A stretch of DNA of 25,242 bases from CAYSDH01 sp964429805 (GCA_964429805.1 CAYSDH010000049.1:1-25242); one strand, 5' to 3'. Positions 1 through 8,795 are shown, counted from the stretch's first letter. Notes: generated from the sequence alone by a model not told the origin. Made by a program: numbers and translations.

Positions 1-842
1 ACTATGACCGGAGTTCGTGCCCCAGAGGAACGTACTGCACCAATTGCTACATCTGCTGAACGCAGCGCTTTTGCTAGCAATTTGGGCTCAACTACTGATG
101 TGTAGACGCGCTGACCTAAGTCATCCTGCAGTCTTCGCAGTCTTGAAATAGAACTGTCAAACACCTTGACCGAGGCCCCTAGACCAAGGGATGCCCGTGC
201 CGCAAATTGACCCACTGTGCCCGCACCGAGTATAACTACTTCTGTTGGTCGCACGCCAGCTATTCCACCCATCATTAATCCAAGCCCATCGTTATAATTA
301 CTCAAGTGCTCTGCGGCAATCAAGATGGAGGTGTTACCAGCAATCTCTCCCATAGTGCGGACTATTGGAAGGATGCCATCATCGTCTTCTACAAAGTCCC
401 AGGCAATGGCTGTAATTCTCTTCTCCATCAGCTTTTGAAGGGTCACTTTAAGCTGCAACGTAAGTTGAAGGGCTGTTAAAATCGTTTGCCCTGGCTTCAT
501 CAGCTCGATTTCCTTTTCCGTTGGCGGGGCGATTTTGATAATGATATCCGCCTCAAATACACGACTGATGTCACCCAGTTCTGCTCCCGCTTCACTGTAT
601 TCTGTGTCCGCAAAATTGGCCCCGAGACCAGCCTTTCGCTGTATGATTACCTGATGTCCATTATTCACCAGCAGCTCAACGGCCTCGGGTGTCAATGCGA
701 CTCTATTTTCTTGATAATTTGTTTCTCGAGGAATCCCGATAAACAGGTTCTTTTTCTTCTTGCCCACTTCGAGCATCTCCTCTTGGGGCATCAACATGGC
801 TTCTTGGGCCAGTCTCTTGCTTGCCGCTCCACTAGATAACAT
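1..842 (-). CDS. ald: Alanine dehydrogenase, C-terminus cut by window edge
   Basis: NAD-dependent alanine dehydrogenase, which interconverts L-alanine with pyruvate and ammonia in the cytoplasm. The start ATG is at 842-840, with an in-frame stop seven codons upstream, so the start is well fixed. 280 codons are visible and the gene runs off the left edge; the family is usually about 370-400 residues. A ~33-residue leader of the kind I associate with Bacteroidota versions precedes the N-terminal domain motif GIPRETNYQENRVALTP. The Rossmann dinucleotide-binding motif VVILGAGTVGQFAARA lies near residues 208-223. It is the last visible gene of a minus-strand cluster, 58 bp after tsaE. A weak -7-like TATCTTTA lies in that gap, so it could also have its own promoter. 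The related transhydrogenase alpha subunit is the main alternative and is less likely given the N-terminal leader. Confidence 0.9.
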   Translation of the reverse strand, partial: MLSSGAASKRLAQEAMLMPQEEMLEVGKKKKNLFIGIPRETNYQENRVALTPEAVELLVNNGHQVIIQRKAGLGANFADTEYSEAGAELGDISRVFEADIIIKIAPPTEKEIELMKPGQTILTALQLTLQLKVTLQKLMEKRITAIAWDFVEDDDGILPIVRTMGEIAGNTSILIAAEHLSNYNDGLGLMMGGIAGVRPTEVVILGAGTVGQFAARASLGLGASVKVFDSSISRLRRLQDDLGQRVYTSVVEPKLLAKALRSADVAIGAVRSSGARTPVI

Positions 843-900
843 TCGCTTGCAGGTCTTTAATTAGGAGGTATAAAGATAGCTCTTATCCGCTAGAATATAA

Positions 901-1317
901 TCAGGTCTTATTCACAGAGATATGCCGCACCCCATCCTCTTCAGCTAAGGCAATAGTCACGTATTTTTCTGGCAAGAGTGTTTGCGCGATTTCTGGCCAC
1001 TCGATCAGGCAAAGCTTACCCGAGTCTACATAGTCTTCAAATCCAAAGTCGAGTAACTCTTCGAGACGCTCTATGCGGTGTAAGTCAAAGTGATACAGGG
1101 TGTCTTGAGTACTGGTCATATATTCATTGACCAGCGAAAATGTGGGGCTTGTGACCGTAGTAGAAATACCGAGCTGTGCGCAAATTGCTTTAATGAGAGT
1201 CGTCTTACCTACTCCCATTTCCCCGGTGAACAAAGCGATTGGACACTCCGCTAGAAGGTCAACTAAATCGCGAGCTATTGGCGCCAAGTCATTTGTTGAT
1301 GTTGCAGTCCATTTCAT
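901..1317 (-). CDS. tsaE: TsaE, ATPase of tRNA threonylcarbamoyladenosine synthesis
   Basis: 138-residue P-loop ATPase of the TsaB-TsaD-TsaE complex that installs t6A at position 37 of ANN-decoding tRNAs. The Walker A motif GEMGVGKTT is at residues 32-40. It is followed by the family's SPTFSLVNEY segment, the DLHR segment in the position of the conserved D-x-Y-R, and the IEWPE signature near the C-terminus. Length is normal for bacterial TsaE. It lies 37 bp downstream of porX and 58 bp upstream of ald on the same strand, so co-transcription with porX is likely. A housekeeping role is expected; linkage to the secretion regulator is probably just operon position. I see nothing truncated or odd. 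Confidence 0.93.
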   Translation of the reverse strand: MKWTATSTNDLAPIARDLVDLLAECPIALFTGEMGVGKTTLIKAICAQLGISTTVTSPTFSLVNEYMTSTQDTLYHFDLHRIERLEELLDFGFEDYVDSGKLCLIEWPEIAQTLLPEKYVTIALAEEDGVRHISVNKT

Positions 1318-1354
1318 GGTCGTTTCTTCTAGTCCTTAAGGCCGTCAGAGCGCA

Positions 1355-2902
1355 TTATTTCGGTCTCAACGAAACGATTGGAATCAGCATTTCTTCAAGC
1401 GAAATACCACCATGCTGAAACGTGTTTTTGTAATACTTCACATAGTGATTATAGTTGTTGGGGTAGGCAAAAAAGTCAGTGCTCTTAGCGAAGATAAAGC
1501 TGGTACTCATGTGCTGCTGCGGTAGGTGAGCATCTTTTGGGTTTTTCACTTCAAAGACATCCTTTGCATCATAGCTTAGGTTTTTACCTCTCTTGTAGCG
1601 CAGGTTTGTATTCGTGTTTTTGTCGCCAACAACTTTGACCGGGTCTTTCACATGGACTGTACCATGGTCTGTGGTGATAATCAACTTGCTTCCACTCTCC
1701 GCGATTTTCATCATTATCTCTCGCAGTGCGGAGTGTTCAAACCAAGAAGTTGTGAGCCCTCTGTATGCGGCTTCATCATCTGCAAGCTCTCTAATTACCT
1801 CCATGTCGGTGCGTGCGTGTGAGAGCATGTCCACAAAGTTGTAGACAATCACATTGAGCTGATTGTTTAGCAAATTGCTAAAGTTTTCAGCGAGCTTTTT
1901 TCCAGCTTCGAGCTTGGTGATCTTGTTGTAAGAGAATTTCCCATCAATGCCCAGGCGTTTCAGCTGTGCCTCAAGGAAGTCTTTTTCATGCATGTTCTTC
2001 CCTCCATCATCTTCATCATTCTTCCAGATTTCTGGGTAGAACTTCTCCATTTCCATTGGCATGAATCCAGAGAAGATTGCGTTGCGCGAATACTGAGTTG
2101 CAGTAGGCAGAATGCTGTAGTACATGTCTTCTTCCTCTACTCTAAACCACTCTGAAAGAAGCGGTCTGATTGCTCTCCACTGGTCAAACCTCAAATTGTC
2201 TATCAGTACCATAAACACGGACTCTTCTTTCACAGAAGGCGCAATTTTTTTCTTGAAAAGGTTGTGAGACATCACAGGTACATCATCTCCTTCGCTAGCT
2301 ACCCAGTCGCAGTAGTTATTTTCTACAAACTTGGCAAACTGCTGATTCGCTTCGAGTTTTTGCATGTGAAAGATTTCTTCCATGCTCTCATCTTTACTTT
2401 GACCAAGCTCAAGATCCCAATGAACAAGCTTAGCATAGAGTTCTTTCCATTCTTGAGTGTCCATGCGAGAACTCAACTGCATGCTGAGTTGACGAAAATC
2501 TTGCTGATAACCAGAAGTAGCTTTTTCACTCTTCAAACGCTTCTCATCCAAGTTCTTTTTGAGAGACAAGAGTATCTGCTTTGGATTTACAGGTTTAATC
2601 AGGTAGTCAGAAATCTTCGACCCGATAGCTTCTTCCATAATACTCTCTTCCTCACTCTTGGTAATCATCACAATCGGTAGGCTTGGATAGAGAGACTTTA
2701 TCTGATTTAAAGTCTCTAGCCCAGTGAGGCCGGGCATGTTTTCATCCAAAAAGACAAGGTCAAAGTCTTTCTCCTTCACCTGTTCAATGGCGTCATTTCC
2801 GCTGGTCACAGTGTGCACTGTATATCCTTTTCCTTCAAGGAATAGCACGTGGGGTTTCAACAATTCGATTTCATCATCGGCCCACAAAAGGGTAGCTGCC
2901 AT
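1355..2902 (-). CDS. porX: PorX-type response regulator with PglZ phosphodiesterase domain
   Basis: 515-residue two-domain regulator. Residues 1-120 are a CheY-like receiver with the acidic pair D9-D10, phospho-acceptor D53 in the context FLDENMPG, T81 and the conserved K103-P104. A linker leads to a large alkaline-phosphatase-superfamily PglZ domain from about residue 200. That domain shows FVDMLSHARTD, TTDHGTVHV and a C-terminal QHGGISLEEMLIP, consistent with a metal-dependent phosphodiesterase. This architecture defines PorX. In Porphyromonas and flavobacteria PorX works with the histidine kinase PorY to control the type IX secretion system, and its PglZ domain cleaves cyclic oligoribonucleotides. 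No PorY kinase lies in this window. The stop of the upstream outer-membrane-type gene is 3 bp before this start, so the two are very likely co-transcribed. Confidence 0.93.
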   Translation of the reverse strand: MAATLLWADDEIELLKPHVLFLEGKGYTVHTVTSGNDAIEQVKEKDFDLVFLDENMPGLTGLETLNQIKSLYPSLPIVMITKSEEESIMEEAIGSKISDYLIKPVNPKQILLSLKKNLDEKRLKSEKATSGYQQDFRQLSMQLSSRMDTQEWKELYAKLVHWDLELGQSKDESMEEIFHMQKLEANQQFAKFVENNYCDWVASEGDDVPVMSHNLFKKKIAPSVKEESVFMVLIDNLRFDQWRAIRPLLSEWFRVEEEDMYYSILPTATQYSRNAIFSGFMPMEMEKFYPEIWKNDEDDGGKNMHEKDFLEAQLKRLGIDGKFSYNKITKLEAGKKLAENFSNLLNNQLNVIVYNFVDMLSHARTDMEVIRELADDEAAYRGLTTSWFEHSALREIMMKIAESGSKLIITTDHGTVHVKDPVKVVGDKNTNTNLRYKRGKNLSYDAKDVFEVKNPKDAHLPQQHMSTSFIFAKSTDFFAYPNNYNHYVKYYKNTFQHGGISLEEMLIPIVSLRPK

Positions 2903-2905
2903 AGT

Positions 2906-3580
2906 TTATTGTTTTTGCTTTTTATTCAACACGTAGCTAAAAGAAGTATTAAGCCCGAAGGAACGCAAATCTAGTTGCTTTCCGTCCTCATAGCTTCTTA
3001 TTGGTTGTTCAAATGTACCTGCTACATTCATTCTGAGTTTTTCTGAAAAGAGGTAGTTGACTCCTATGCCTCCATATGGGCTGAATATTTTGGTCGTATT
3101 TCGTTCTGCAAGGTCTTCATAAAGGCTTCCGTCAGAATGAATTTCAATGGAGTTTACTGCGCCCGCTTCGAGGTACAAACCAGTATTGGTCTTCTTAAAA
3201 TGGTAACGCCCGGCTAATCTCAGATTAGCAAACCCCCAACGCACTTTGTTGCTTGATAGCGCTAAGTCACAAATATGACAGACTACATTGTATTCATAGT
3301 CTTTTCGCTGGTAGCCCATAGATATCAGGGTTTCCCAATGGTTGCCCAGTTCCTTCGAAGCTACTGCCTCAATAGAGTAATGTATGTCGGATGGATAATA
3401 CACGTAGCCGTTAAAGAAGCCAACAGCCTCTTCAATCACGACAGGAGGGAGGTTACTGGAAGTCACATTAGTATGGGTCGAAATTCCAAACCGGATTACC
3501 TGATCTTTTTCGACTTTTTCTTGAGCAAATAGCACAGCGCTGAAAAGAATCAAAAGCAGAGAAACAAAGGGAGATTTCAT
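2906..3580 (-). CDS. Outer-membrane beta-barrel-type protein, first gene of the porX cluster
   Basis: 224-residue secreted protein of unknown function. I start it at the ATG at 3580-3578 because the next residues form a clean signal peptide, MKSPFVSLLLILFSAVLFAQ. The reading frame stays open to an ATG at 3676, but that start would bury the signal peptide under 32 residues and overlap the divergent HD gene. The mature part has alternating polar and aromatic strands such as YVYYPSDIHYSIEAVASKEL and LRLAGRYHFKK, and it ends FSYVLNKKQKQ, as expected for a small beta-barrel of the OmpW/porin-like type. VVCHICDLA contains a CxxC pair, unusual in such a barrel. It is separated from porX by 3 bp. The cellular role is not recognisable from sequence. 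Confidence 0.75.
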   Translation of the reverse strand: MKSPFVSLLLILFSAVLFAQEKVEKDQVIRFGISTHTNVTSSNLPPVVIEEAVGFFNGYVYYPSDIHYSIEAVASKELGNHWETLISMGYQRKDYEYNVVCHICDLALSSNKVRWGFANLRLAGRYHFKKTNTGLYLEAGAVNSIEIHSDGSLYEDLAERNTTKIFSPYGGIGVNYLFSEKLRMNVAGTFEQPIRSYEDGKQLDLRSFGLNTSFSYVLNKKQKQ

Positions 3581-3589
3581 GAGAATTAC

Positions 3590-3619
3590 TTGTTGGAGGG
3601 ATATGTTCTGATACTTTTG
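3590..3619 (+). promoter_or_regulatory. Predicted Bacteroidota-type promoter for the HD-domain gene
   Basis: TACTTTTG at 3612-3619 matches the -7 consensus TAnnTTTG exactly. A TTG at 3590-3592 lies 19 bp upstream, the expected spacing for the -33 element. The predicted start of transcription would leave a leader of about a dozen bases before the ATG at 3639. The element overlaps the upstream region of the divergent porX cluster. Confidence 0.5.
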
Positions 3620-3638
3620 AATCAAATTAAATTGCCGC

Positions 3639-4874
3639 ATGGTAGACCAATTGGTCAATAAACGTAAAGTACTCAACGACCCAGTCTATGGTTTTATTTC
3701 GATTCCAGACCGATTGATTTTTGACCTGATAGAACACCCCTATTTCCAGCGTCTTAGAAGAGTTACTCAACTTGGCTTGTCGTGTTTAGTCTACCCAGGT
3801 GCCCATCATCAACGTTTTCATCATGCCTTAGGTGCCACACACCTCATGACCATGGCCCTTGACAATCTAGAAATACGTGGCCATCAGATAAGTAATGGTG
3901 AGCGTATTGGCGCTACGGCAGCCATTCTGCTTCATGATATTGGTCATGCACCGTTTAGTCATGCCTTAGAGCATGACCTCTTATCAGGCGTTACGCACGA
4001 AGACCTCTCTCTGCTATTCATGAAGAAGCTAAACGCAGACCTTGGTGGCGAATTGGACTGCTGCATCGAGATTTTCACTAAAAAGTATAAGCGCAAGTTT
4101 TTGTCTCAATTAGTGTCAAGCCAGCTAGACGTTGATAGGCTAGACTATTTGCGCAGAGACAGTTTTTATACTGGAGTAAGTGAGGGAGTAGTCGGCAGTG
4201 AGCGTATCATCAAAATGCTGGACTTGCATGATGATGAGTTGGTGGTGGAGGAAAAAGGAATCTACAGTATCGAGAAGTTTTTGGTGGCTAGAAGGCTCAT
4301 GTATTGGCAGGTGTATCTGCACAAAACAGTTGTTGCTGCTGAGTTTTTACTGGTAAGTATTATCAAACGGGCCAAATTATTGAGAAGCGGAGGTAAGAAT
4401 TTGTTTTGCTCTCCTGCGCTAGACTTCTTCCTGTCAAGAGATGTGACAAAGTCGGTGTTTTATGATTCTGATGAGGCTCTAAAGCATTACGCTGGTCTTG
4501 ATGATTATGACGTGATGTCGGCCATCAAAGTGTGGATGGACTGTGACGACAAGGTTCTTGCTGAGCTTTCTAAAATGATGGTTAACAGGAAGTTGCCAAA
4601 AATTAAAATAGGGATGGAACCTCAAAGTGCCGAGCTCATCGCAGAGCATCAACTCAGGGTGTCAAAATCAATGGGGATTAGTGAAGAAGAGGCTAGCTAC
4701 TTTGTAGTCAGCGGCAAGTTGGCTAATAATGCCTACAATCGTCAAGATGAGAACATTAAAATTCTCTTTAAAGATGGTAGGCTCAAAGATGTAACTGACG
4801 CAAGCGACAACCTTAACTTGTCAGCGCTTTCTCATGCGGTGGAGAAGTACTTTTTAATGTATCCCCGCATTTGA
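3639..4874 (+). CDS. HD-domain phosphohydrolase, dNTPase/SAMHD1-like
   Basis: 411-residue cytoplasmic metal-dependent phosphohydrolase. The HD signature is complete: an H in RFHHALGATH near residues 59-68, the H99-D100 pair in LLHDIGHAPFSHALEH, and a distal D in SQLDVDRLDYLRRDSF near residues 161-175. The opening NDPVYGFISIP and the LIEHPYFQRLRRVTQLG segment are typical of the family that includes SAMHD1-like dNTP triphosphohydrolases and many uncharacterised bacterial HD proteins. Substrate cannot be told from sequence; deoxynucleoside triphosphates are the best guess. It is divergent from the porX cluster, with 58 bp between the two chosen starts and its own predicted promoter. The C-terminal third (residues 260-411) is less conserved and may be regulatory. 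Length is normal for the family. Confidence 0.85.
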   Translation: MVDQLVNKRKVLNDPVYGFISIPDRLIFDLIEHPYFQRLRRVTQLGLSCLVYPGAHHQRFHHALGATHLMTMALDNLEIRGHQISNGERIGATAAILLHDIGHAPFSHALEHDLLSGVTHEDLSLLFMKKLNADLGGELDCCIEIFTKKYKRKFLSQLVSSQLDVDRLDYLRRDSFYTGVSEGVVGSERIIKMLDLHDDELVVEEKGIYSIEKFLVARRLMYWQVYLHKTVVAAEFLLVSIIKRAKLLRSGGKNLFCSPALDFFLSRDVTKSVFYDSDEALKHYAGLDDYDVMSAIKVWMDCDDKVLAELSKMMVNRKLPKIKIGMEPQSAELIAEHQLRVSKSMGISEEEASYFVVSGKLANNAYNRQDENIKILFKDGRLKDVTDASDNLNLSALSHAVEKYFLMYPRI

Positions 4875-4958
4875 CTTTCTCCGTTGGAATGTCTCAATGT
4901 TTCCGGAAAATTATGTGGTATCCAAATAGCTTAACATTCAGATAATACAACCGTAATT

Positions 4959-4968
4959 NNNNNNNNNN
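4959..4968. other. Assembly gap of ten Ns
   Basis: Ten consecutive Ns lie 17 bp before the ATG of the next gene. The true length of missing sequence is unknown. The promoter region of the gene at 4986 and any terminator of the HD gene may be missing or altered. Confidence 0.99.
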
Positions 4969-4985
4969 AACGTACACTTGCATAG

Positions 4986-5306
4986 ATGAAGAAAGCACTT
5001 CTTATAGTATTCCTATTTGCACATGTTCTTGCGTTCAGCAAACTAGAGGATTCTTATGGGGAAGAAATTCGAAATACCAGTATACGCATAGTAGATGCAA
5101 AGACTGGGGAACCGATCATCGGAGCGGCTGTTCAGCTCACTTGTATGGCCGAGGTGCAGTATACAGATCCAGATGGAATGATTCAGATTCAGGTCGATTC
5201 GGCTTCAGAATGTGATATTTCTATCACCTATGTGTCGTATTTGGACACAGAACTTGATTTGAGTCAATTGACTGATAATCAAGAAATAGGGCTGAAATCG
5301 CGCTAA
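4986..5306 (+). CDS. Small secreted carboxypeptidase-regulatory-like domain protein
   Basis: 106-residue exported protein. Residues 1-19 form a signal peptide (MKKALLIVFLFAHVLAFS). The rest is one beta-sandwich domain of the carboxypeptidase D regulatory-like type, seen in IRIVDAKTGEPIIGAAVQL, the turn TDPDGMIQIQV and CDISITYVSYLDTELDL. In Bacteroidota this domain normally sits at the front of TonB-dependent receptors or surface proteins; here it stands alone. Two cysteines near residues 52 and 76 could form a disulfide. Function is not recognisable. The upstream flank is interrupted by the N gap, so an N-terminal extension cannot be fully excluded, although the signal peptide makes this start convincing. 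Confidence 0.7.
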   Translation: MKKALLIVFLFAHVLAFSKLEDSYGEEIRNTSIRIVDAKTGEPIIGAAVQLTCMAEVQYTDPDGMIQIQVDSASECDISITYVSYLDTELDLSQLTDNQEIGLKSR

Positions 5307-5428
5307 TTTTAAGACAATTTTCTTAGGTTAAAGAACTGGCAAACAGGTGGCTGTGGGCAACATTTTACCATAGTCTTGCGTTTATGTTACCTAAATGTTA
5401 ACTTAGTATCACCTTAATATTTAAAATC

Positions 5429-5872
5429 ATGTTCAAATACACTAAAGGCCTATTCATTATCGCACTGCTCTTCTCAGTGTCTATATCCGCTCAAGAAGAG
5501 GTGAAGATTGATTCAGATTTCACTGGGGTTGTTGAAAGCCACTTTGATAACGGAAGCTTAGCAATGTCTTATGAATATGTTGAAGGCTTGAAAGAAGGTG
5601 ATTTCAAAGTCTACCACTCTAACGGGAAATTGAAGGAAAGTGGAGAGTACCTGAAGGGTAAAAAACACGGTTCTTGGATTCGGTATAACGAAGCAGGAAC
5701 TACTCTAGCCACGGCATCATATGTCGATGGAATGAAGAATGGAAACTGGAAAATCTGGGATGACTACGGTACACTCAGATATGATATGACATATCAGAAC
5801 AACGAAAAGGTTGAAATCTGGTACATGTATGACGAGAATGCAGCATTAGTCAGCGAACGTTCGTATCGTTGA
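5429..5872 (+). CDS. Secreted MORN-repeat (YwqK-like) protein
   Basis: 147-residue exported protein. The signal peptide is at residues 1-21 (ending SVSISAQ). The mature part consists of about four MORN_2-type repeats with the pattern Y-x-x-G-x-x-x-G-x-W/F-x-x-Y-x-x-x-G, for example YVEGLKEGDFKVYHSNGKL, YLKGKKHGSWIRYNEAGT and YVDGMKNGNWKIWDDYGTL. Such proteins are often named after the YwqK antitoxin, but a signal peptide and isolated context argue for a periplasmic or surface role here. It stands 122 bp after the small beta-sandwich gene and ends before a strong terminator at 5892, so it is the last gene of its transcript. Confidence 0.75.
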   Translation: MFKYTKGLFIIALLFSVSISAQEEVKIDSDFTGVVESHFDNGSLAMSYEYVEGLKEGDFKVYHSNGKLKESGEYLKGKKHGSWIRYNEAGTTLATASYVDGMKNGNWKIWDDYGTLRYDMTYQNNEKVEIWYMYDENAALVSERSYR

Positions 5873-5891
5873 TTCGGTGTATTGTTAATTC

Positions 5892-5925
5892 AAAAAAGGA
5901 GGCCTTTTATGGGCCTCCTTTTTTT
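5892..5925. terminator. Bidirectional intrinsic terminator between convergent genes
   Basis: An inverted repeat AGGAGGCC / GGCCTCCT with loop TTTTATG-type bases is flanked by six As on the left and seven Ts on the right. It therefore forms a hairpin with a U-tract on either strand. It sits between the convergent ends of the MORN-repeat gene and the TonB-dependent receptor and probably terminates both. Confidence 0.9.
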
Positions 5926-5946
5926 ATGTAGTCACTATTATGTCTT

Positions 5947-8784
5947 TTATCTCAGGTTATATCGATAACCGATAATGAAGTCTCGCCCATCACTGAATCG
6001 ACTATAGGTCTCTTCTGGTGCATTAAACGAATCATAGCTGAGCAGACGATCTTGGTCTAAGAGGTTATTCATTCTTAAACTGATACTCGACCGGCCTTTA
6101 CTTCCTATCTGTTTAGCAAAACGGAGATTGATTAGATGTCTTGGTGCTGCGTAAACATCAGGTATAAGTCCTAATCCGACAATGGAAAGCGTTCTTCCTT
6201 GAACATTATAACTCAAGTTCGCATCAATACCCTTTTCTGAATTACTCACATTCAGGTAGGCATTGATAAGAAATGGGCTTTGCCCGGCCATTGTTCTGTA
6301 TTGGTCTATAGTCTCACCATCTCTCGCACTCTGTCTTCTGATGTCAAGCTCCGACTCTGTGTTGCCAGGAAGTACAACTGTAGCCATATCCATTCGCGAT
6401 TCTACAATCGAGATATTTCCTCCTATGCTCACAACACGAGACATGTCAGAAATGAAGTTGAGGGCTTTACGAGCCTCGAGTTCGATTCCGAATACTTGGC
6501 TGATGCCACTATTAACAGGCTTCAAGTTATCTACGGCAGTTTCAAATACTGCTAGCTCTATGTGTCCATCGAACCTTTTGTAGAAGCCGCTCACCGAGAT
6601 AACCTCTCCTCTATTAGGGAAGGTCTCCCAACGGAGATCCACATTATCAATATTCGTCTGCTCTATATCAATGTTACCTAGAAATGTGATCTTGGATATC
6701 GGGTCAAAGATTTGAGCGACTGATTTTTCTCTGAAACTCGGTCTGGCCAGTGTCTTGTTATAAGAAGCCCTAAGATTCGAATTCTCAGTCAATTTGTATA
6801 CGGTGTTCAAAGATGGAAGCACATTCAGTTCGTTCAACGTTTCAGTGTTCCTGAAGACACGTGTTCCACTTTGATCTATGCCAGTGTAGGTCATGGTGGT
6901 CTGCTCTAGTCGAACCCCATAAACGGTTTTGAATCGTCTTGTGAACGAATAATCATGGAGCCCATATCCGGCATAGACATTTTGGCTGGCTTTGTAGGTA
7001 TTTGAAGGTTCAAAGCCATTTGATCCAACCACCGTTCCTACTTGACTGTCTACGGTCCAAAGGTTTTCCTCTTCAAAGTACCAATTCGGATCTCCAGCTG
7101 AGGCTTGAGTGCCTCCATTAGTTTCGTAAGAGAAGGTATATCGAAGAATACTGAAATCTCTATTCTTTCTCACCCCGGCTCCACCGAACTTGATCTTCCC
7201 TTTCTCCCCATTGGAATATTCGAGAGGGATGGTATAATCGACCTTCGAACCGAGATTGTTTTCGTCCAGTTCCCTCCAGAATCTCTCTATACGAGCTCCG
7301 TCTCCAAATCGAAGCAGCGTATCACCGTCTACCACCGAGAAAGACGCTACTCTAAAGTCTGGATCGTCAAGCGTTGACTTTGAAAAGGAGTTTTTAATTT
7401 CTAGCTCATTCTCATTTTTAAAACGATGCTTGAAGTTGAGACTCGCATTACTCAGGCTTCGTTGCGAGAACATCAGAATATCTTCTACCAAAGTGGCAGA
7501 TATTTGTTCTTGCTCAGAACTTGTTCGGTCTACAGCCTGCGAAGTGGCTCCCTGAGTTCTGAATAAGTTGAGCGTCAAACTACTCGTGTTGTTCTTTATA
7601 GCTCCTGTCAACAAGCCACTCCACAGGACGTCTTGCTGACTCTGTCTTCCCTTTCGGGTTGATTCAACTCTTAAGTCGAGAGTTTCAGAGTTTGGCTCCC
7701 TTAGATAAAACCCTTGCTCTACTTCTTCAAAATGATCGTAGTCTAGTCTGTAATTGAGTAGTCCATTATATCCAAAAGTGTATTTCCCACCCTTTTTCAT
7801 GTTCCCAGCATTCACATTGAAACTCTGATCGAAGAAATTCCCTTTCTGTTCCGCAGCCATTGTTCTATTAAAGGCACCAGTATATGTTGTGAGTCGAGGG
7901 TCATCCTGTGTGGCATCTGGTATTTGCCAGCTCTCACCTAAAGGAATCTCTCTAGTACCGTCATCAAAACCGAGCAAGTCCAGCTTTCCTCCTTCGTAAG
8001 AAATATTGTTCTCATTGAAGGTCATATCAGGGTTGAATCCGGCCGAATATCCGAACCCGAAAGTCTTTTCTTCGGGAAAGTCCTTTGTCACCACATCAAT
8101 CATTCCACCAGTGAAATCTGCAGCCAAGTCAGGAGAGAATGTCTTGTAGACGACTATGTTGTCTATGGTCGCAGTAGGGAAAATGTCCATCTGCACTGAA
8201 TTCCTGTCGGGATCCAGGCCAGGAATACTCATTCCGTTCAAGATAGTCTTGGTATATCGGTCACCTAATCCTCGAACGTAGACATGCTTTCCTCCCTGTA
8301 CACTGACCCCAGGAATTCTCTTGATTGCTGCAGCCGCATTGCTATCACCGACTTTGGTGAACTGCTGAGAAGATACTCCGTCTATTACGTTAGTTGATTT
8401 TTTCTGCATCGATAACAAGGCTGACTCGGTATTCCGAGCTTGCTTGGCAGTGATGACTACTTCCTTGTCGAAGACCTGGGCATCTGATACCATTTTGATG
8501 TCGAGAATAGTGACTTCTCCATCTTTGATTTCTACTCCAGTTATAGTCTGTTTGGCAAACGAAACAAAACTGACTTCAATGTCATGAGTGCCAACCGGGA
8601 GGTCTAGCGAATACTTACCATCAAAGGCAGTTGAAGCCCCTGTGGTGGTTCCTTTCAGGACAACGGCCGCACCTGGAAGAGAAAACCCAGTATCATCATA
8701 TACCGAACCTCTAAGGGTTCCTTGCTGTGCTGACAGCATCTGACATGACACAAACAAAAGGAGGGTTAGGGCTAAATTTTTCAT
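5947..8784 (-). CDS. TonB-dependent outer membrane receptor
   Basis: 945-residue energy-coupled outer membrane transporter. I start it at the ATG at 8784-8782, where MKNLALTLLLFVSCQMLSAQ is a good signal peptide; an ATG six codons earlier (8802) is possible but worse. Residues ~20-105 are a carboxypeptidase-regulatory-like beta-sandwich (GSVYDDTGFSLPGAAVVLKG). Residues ~120-235 are the plug domain with VYVRGLGDRYTKTILNGMSI and DLAADFTGGMIDVVTKDFP. The rest is the 22-stranded barrel, ending FIIGYRYNLR. It is not a SusC/RagA type and no SusD partner is present. Its partner is instead the lipoprotein gene 73 bp upstream on the same strand, with a strong hairpin between them. The substrate is not determined by sequence. 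Proximity to a phosphate symporter gene makes a phosphorus-containing ligand an untested possibility. Confidence 0.92.
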   Translation of the reverse strand: MKNLALTLLLFVSCQMLSAQQGTLRGSVYDDTGFSLPGAAVVLKGTTTGASTAFDGKYSLDLPVGTHDIEVSFVSFAKQTITGVEIKDGEVTILDIKMVSDAQVFDKEVVITAKQARNTESALLSMQKKSTNVIDGVSSQQFTKVGDSNAAAAIKRIPGVSVQGGKHVYVRGLGDRYTKTILNGMSIPGLDPDRNSVQMDIFPTATIDNIVVYKTFSPDLAADFTGGMIDVVTKDFPEEKTFGFGYSAGFNPDMTFNENNISYEGGKLDLLGFDDGTREIPLGESWQIPDATQDDPRLTTYTGAFNRTMAAEQKGNFFDQSFNVNAGNMKKGGKYTFGYNGLLNYRLDYDHFEEVEQGFYLREPNSETLDLRVESTRKGRQSQQDVLWSGLLTGAIKNNTSSLTLNLFRTQGATSQAVDRTSSEQEQISATLVEDILMFSQRSLSNASLNFKHRFKNENELEIKNSFSKSTLDDPDFRVASFSVVDGDTLLRFGDGARIERFWRELDENNLGSKVDYTIPLEYSNGEKGKIKFGGAGVRKNRDFSILRYTFSYETNGGTQASAGDPNWYFEEENLWTVDSQVGTVVGSNGFEPSNTYKASQNVYAGYGLHDYSFTRRFKTVYGVRLEQTTMTYTGIDQSGTRVFRNTETLNELNVLPSLNTVYKLTENSNLRASYNKTLARPSFREKSVAQIFDPISKITFLGNIDIEQTNIDNVDLRWETFPNRGEVISVSGFYKRFDGHIELAVFETAVDNLKPVNSGISQVFGIELEARKALNFISDMSRVVSIGGNISIVESRMDMATVVLPGNTESELDIRRQSARDGETIDQYRTMAGQSPFLINAYLNVSNSEKGIDANLSYNVQGRTLSIVGLGLIPDVYAAPRHLINLRFAKQIGSKGRSSISLRMNNLLDQDRLLSYDSFNAPEETYSRFSDGRDFIIGYRYNLR

Positions 8785-8795
8785 GGGCGTAAATA

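Noticed and set aside
486..839. 117-codon open frame on the plus strand
   Set aside because: It lies antisense within the clear alanine dehydrogenase gene and its translation has no family features.
3581..3676. N-terminal extension of the outer-membrane-type protein to an ATG at 3676
   Set aside because: It would place 32 residues before a good signal peptide and overlap the start of the divergent HD-domain gene and its promoter.
4900..4909. TTTCCGGAAA palindrome after the HD-domain gene
   Set aside because: It is a 10-base palindrome with no loop and no T-run; too short to support a terminator or operator call.
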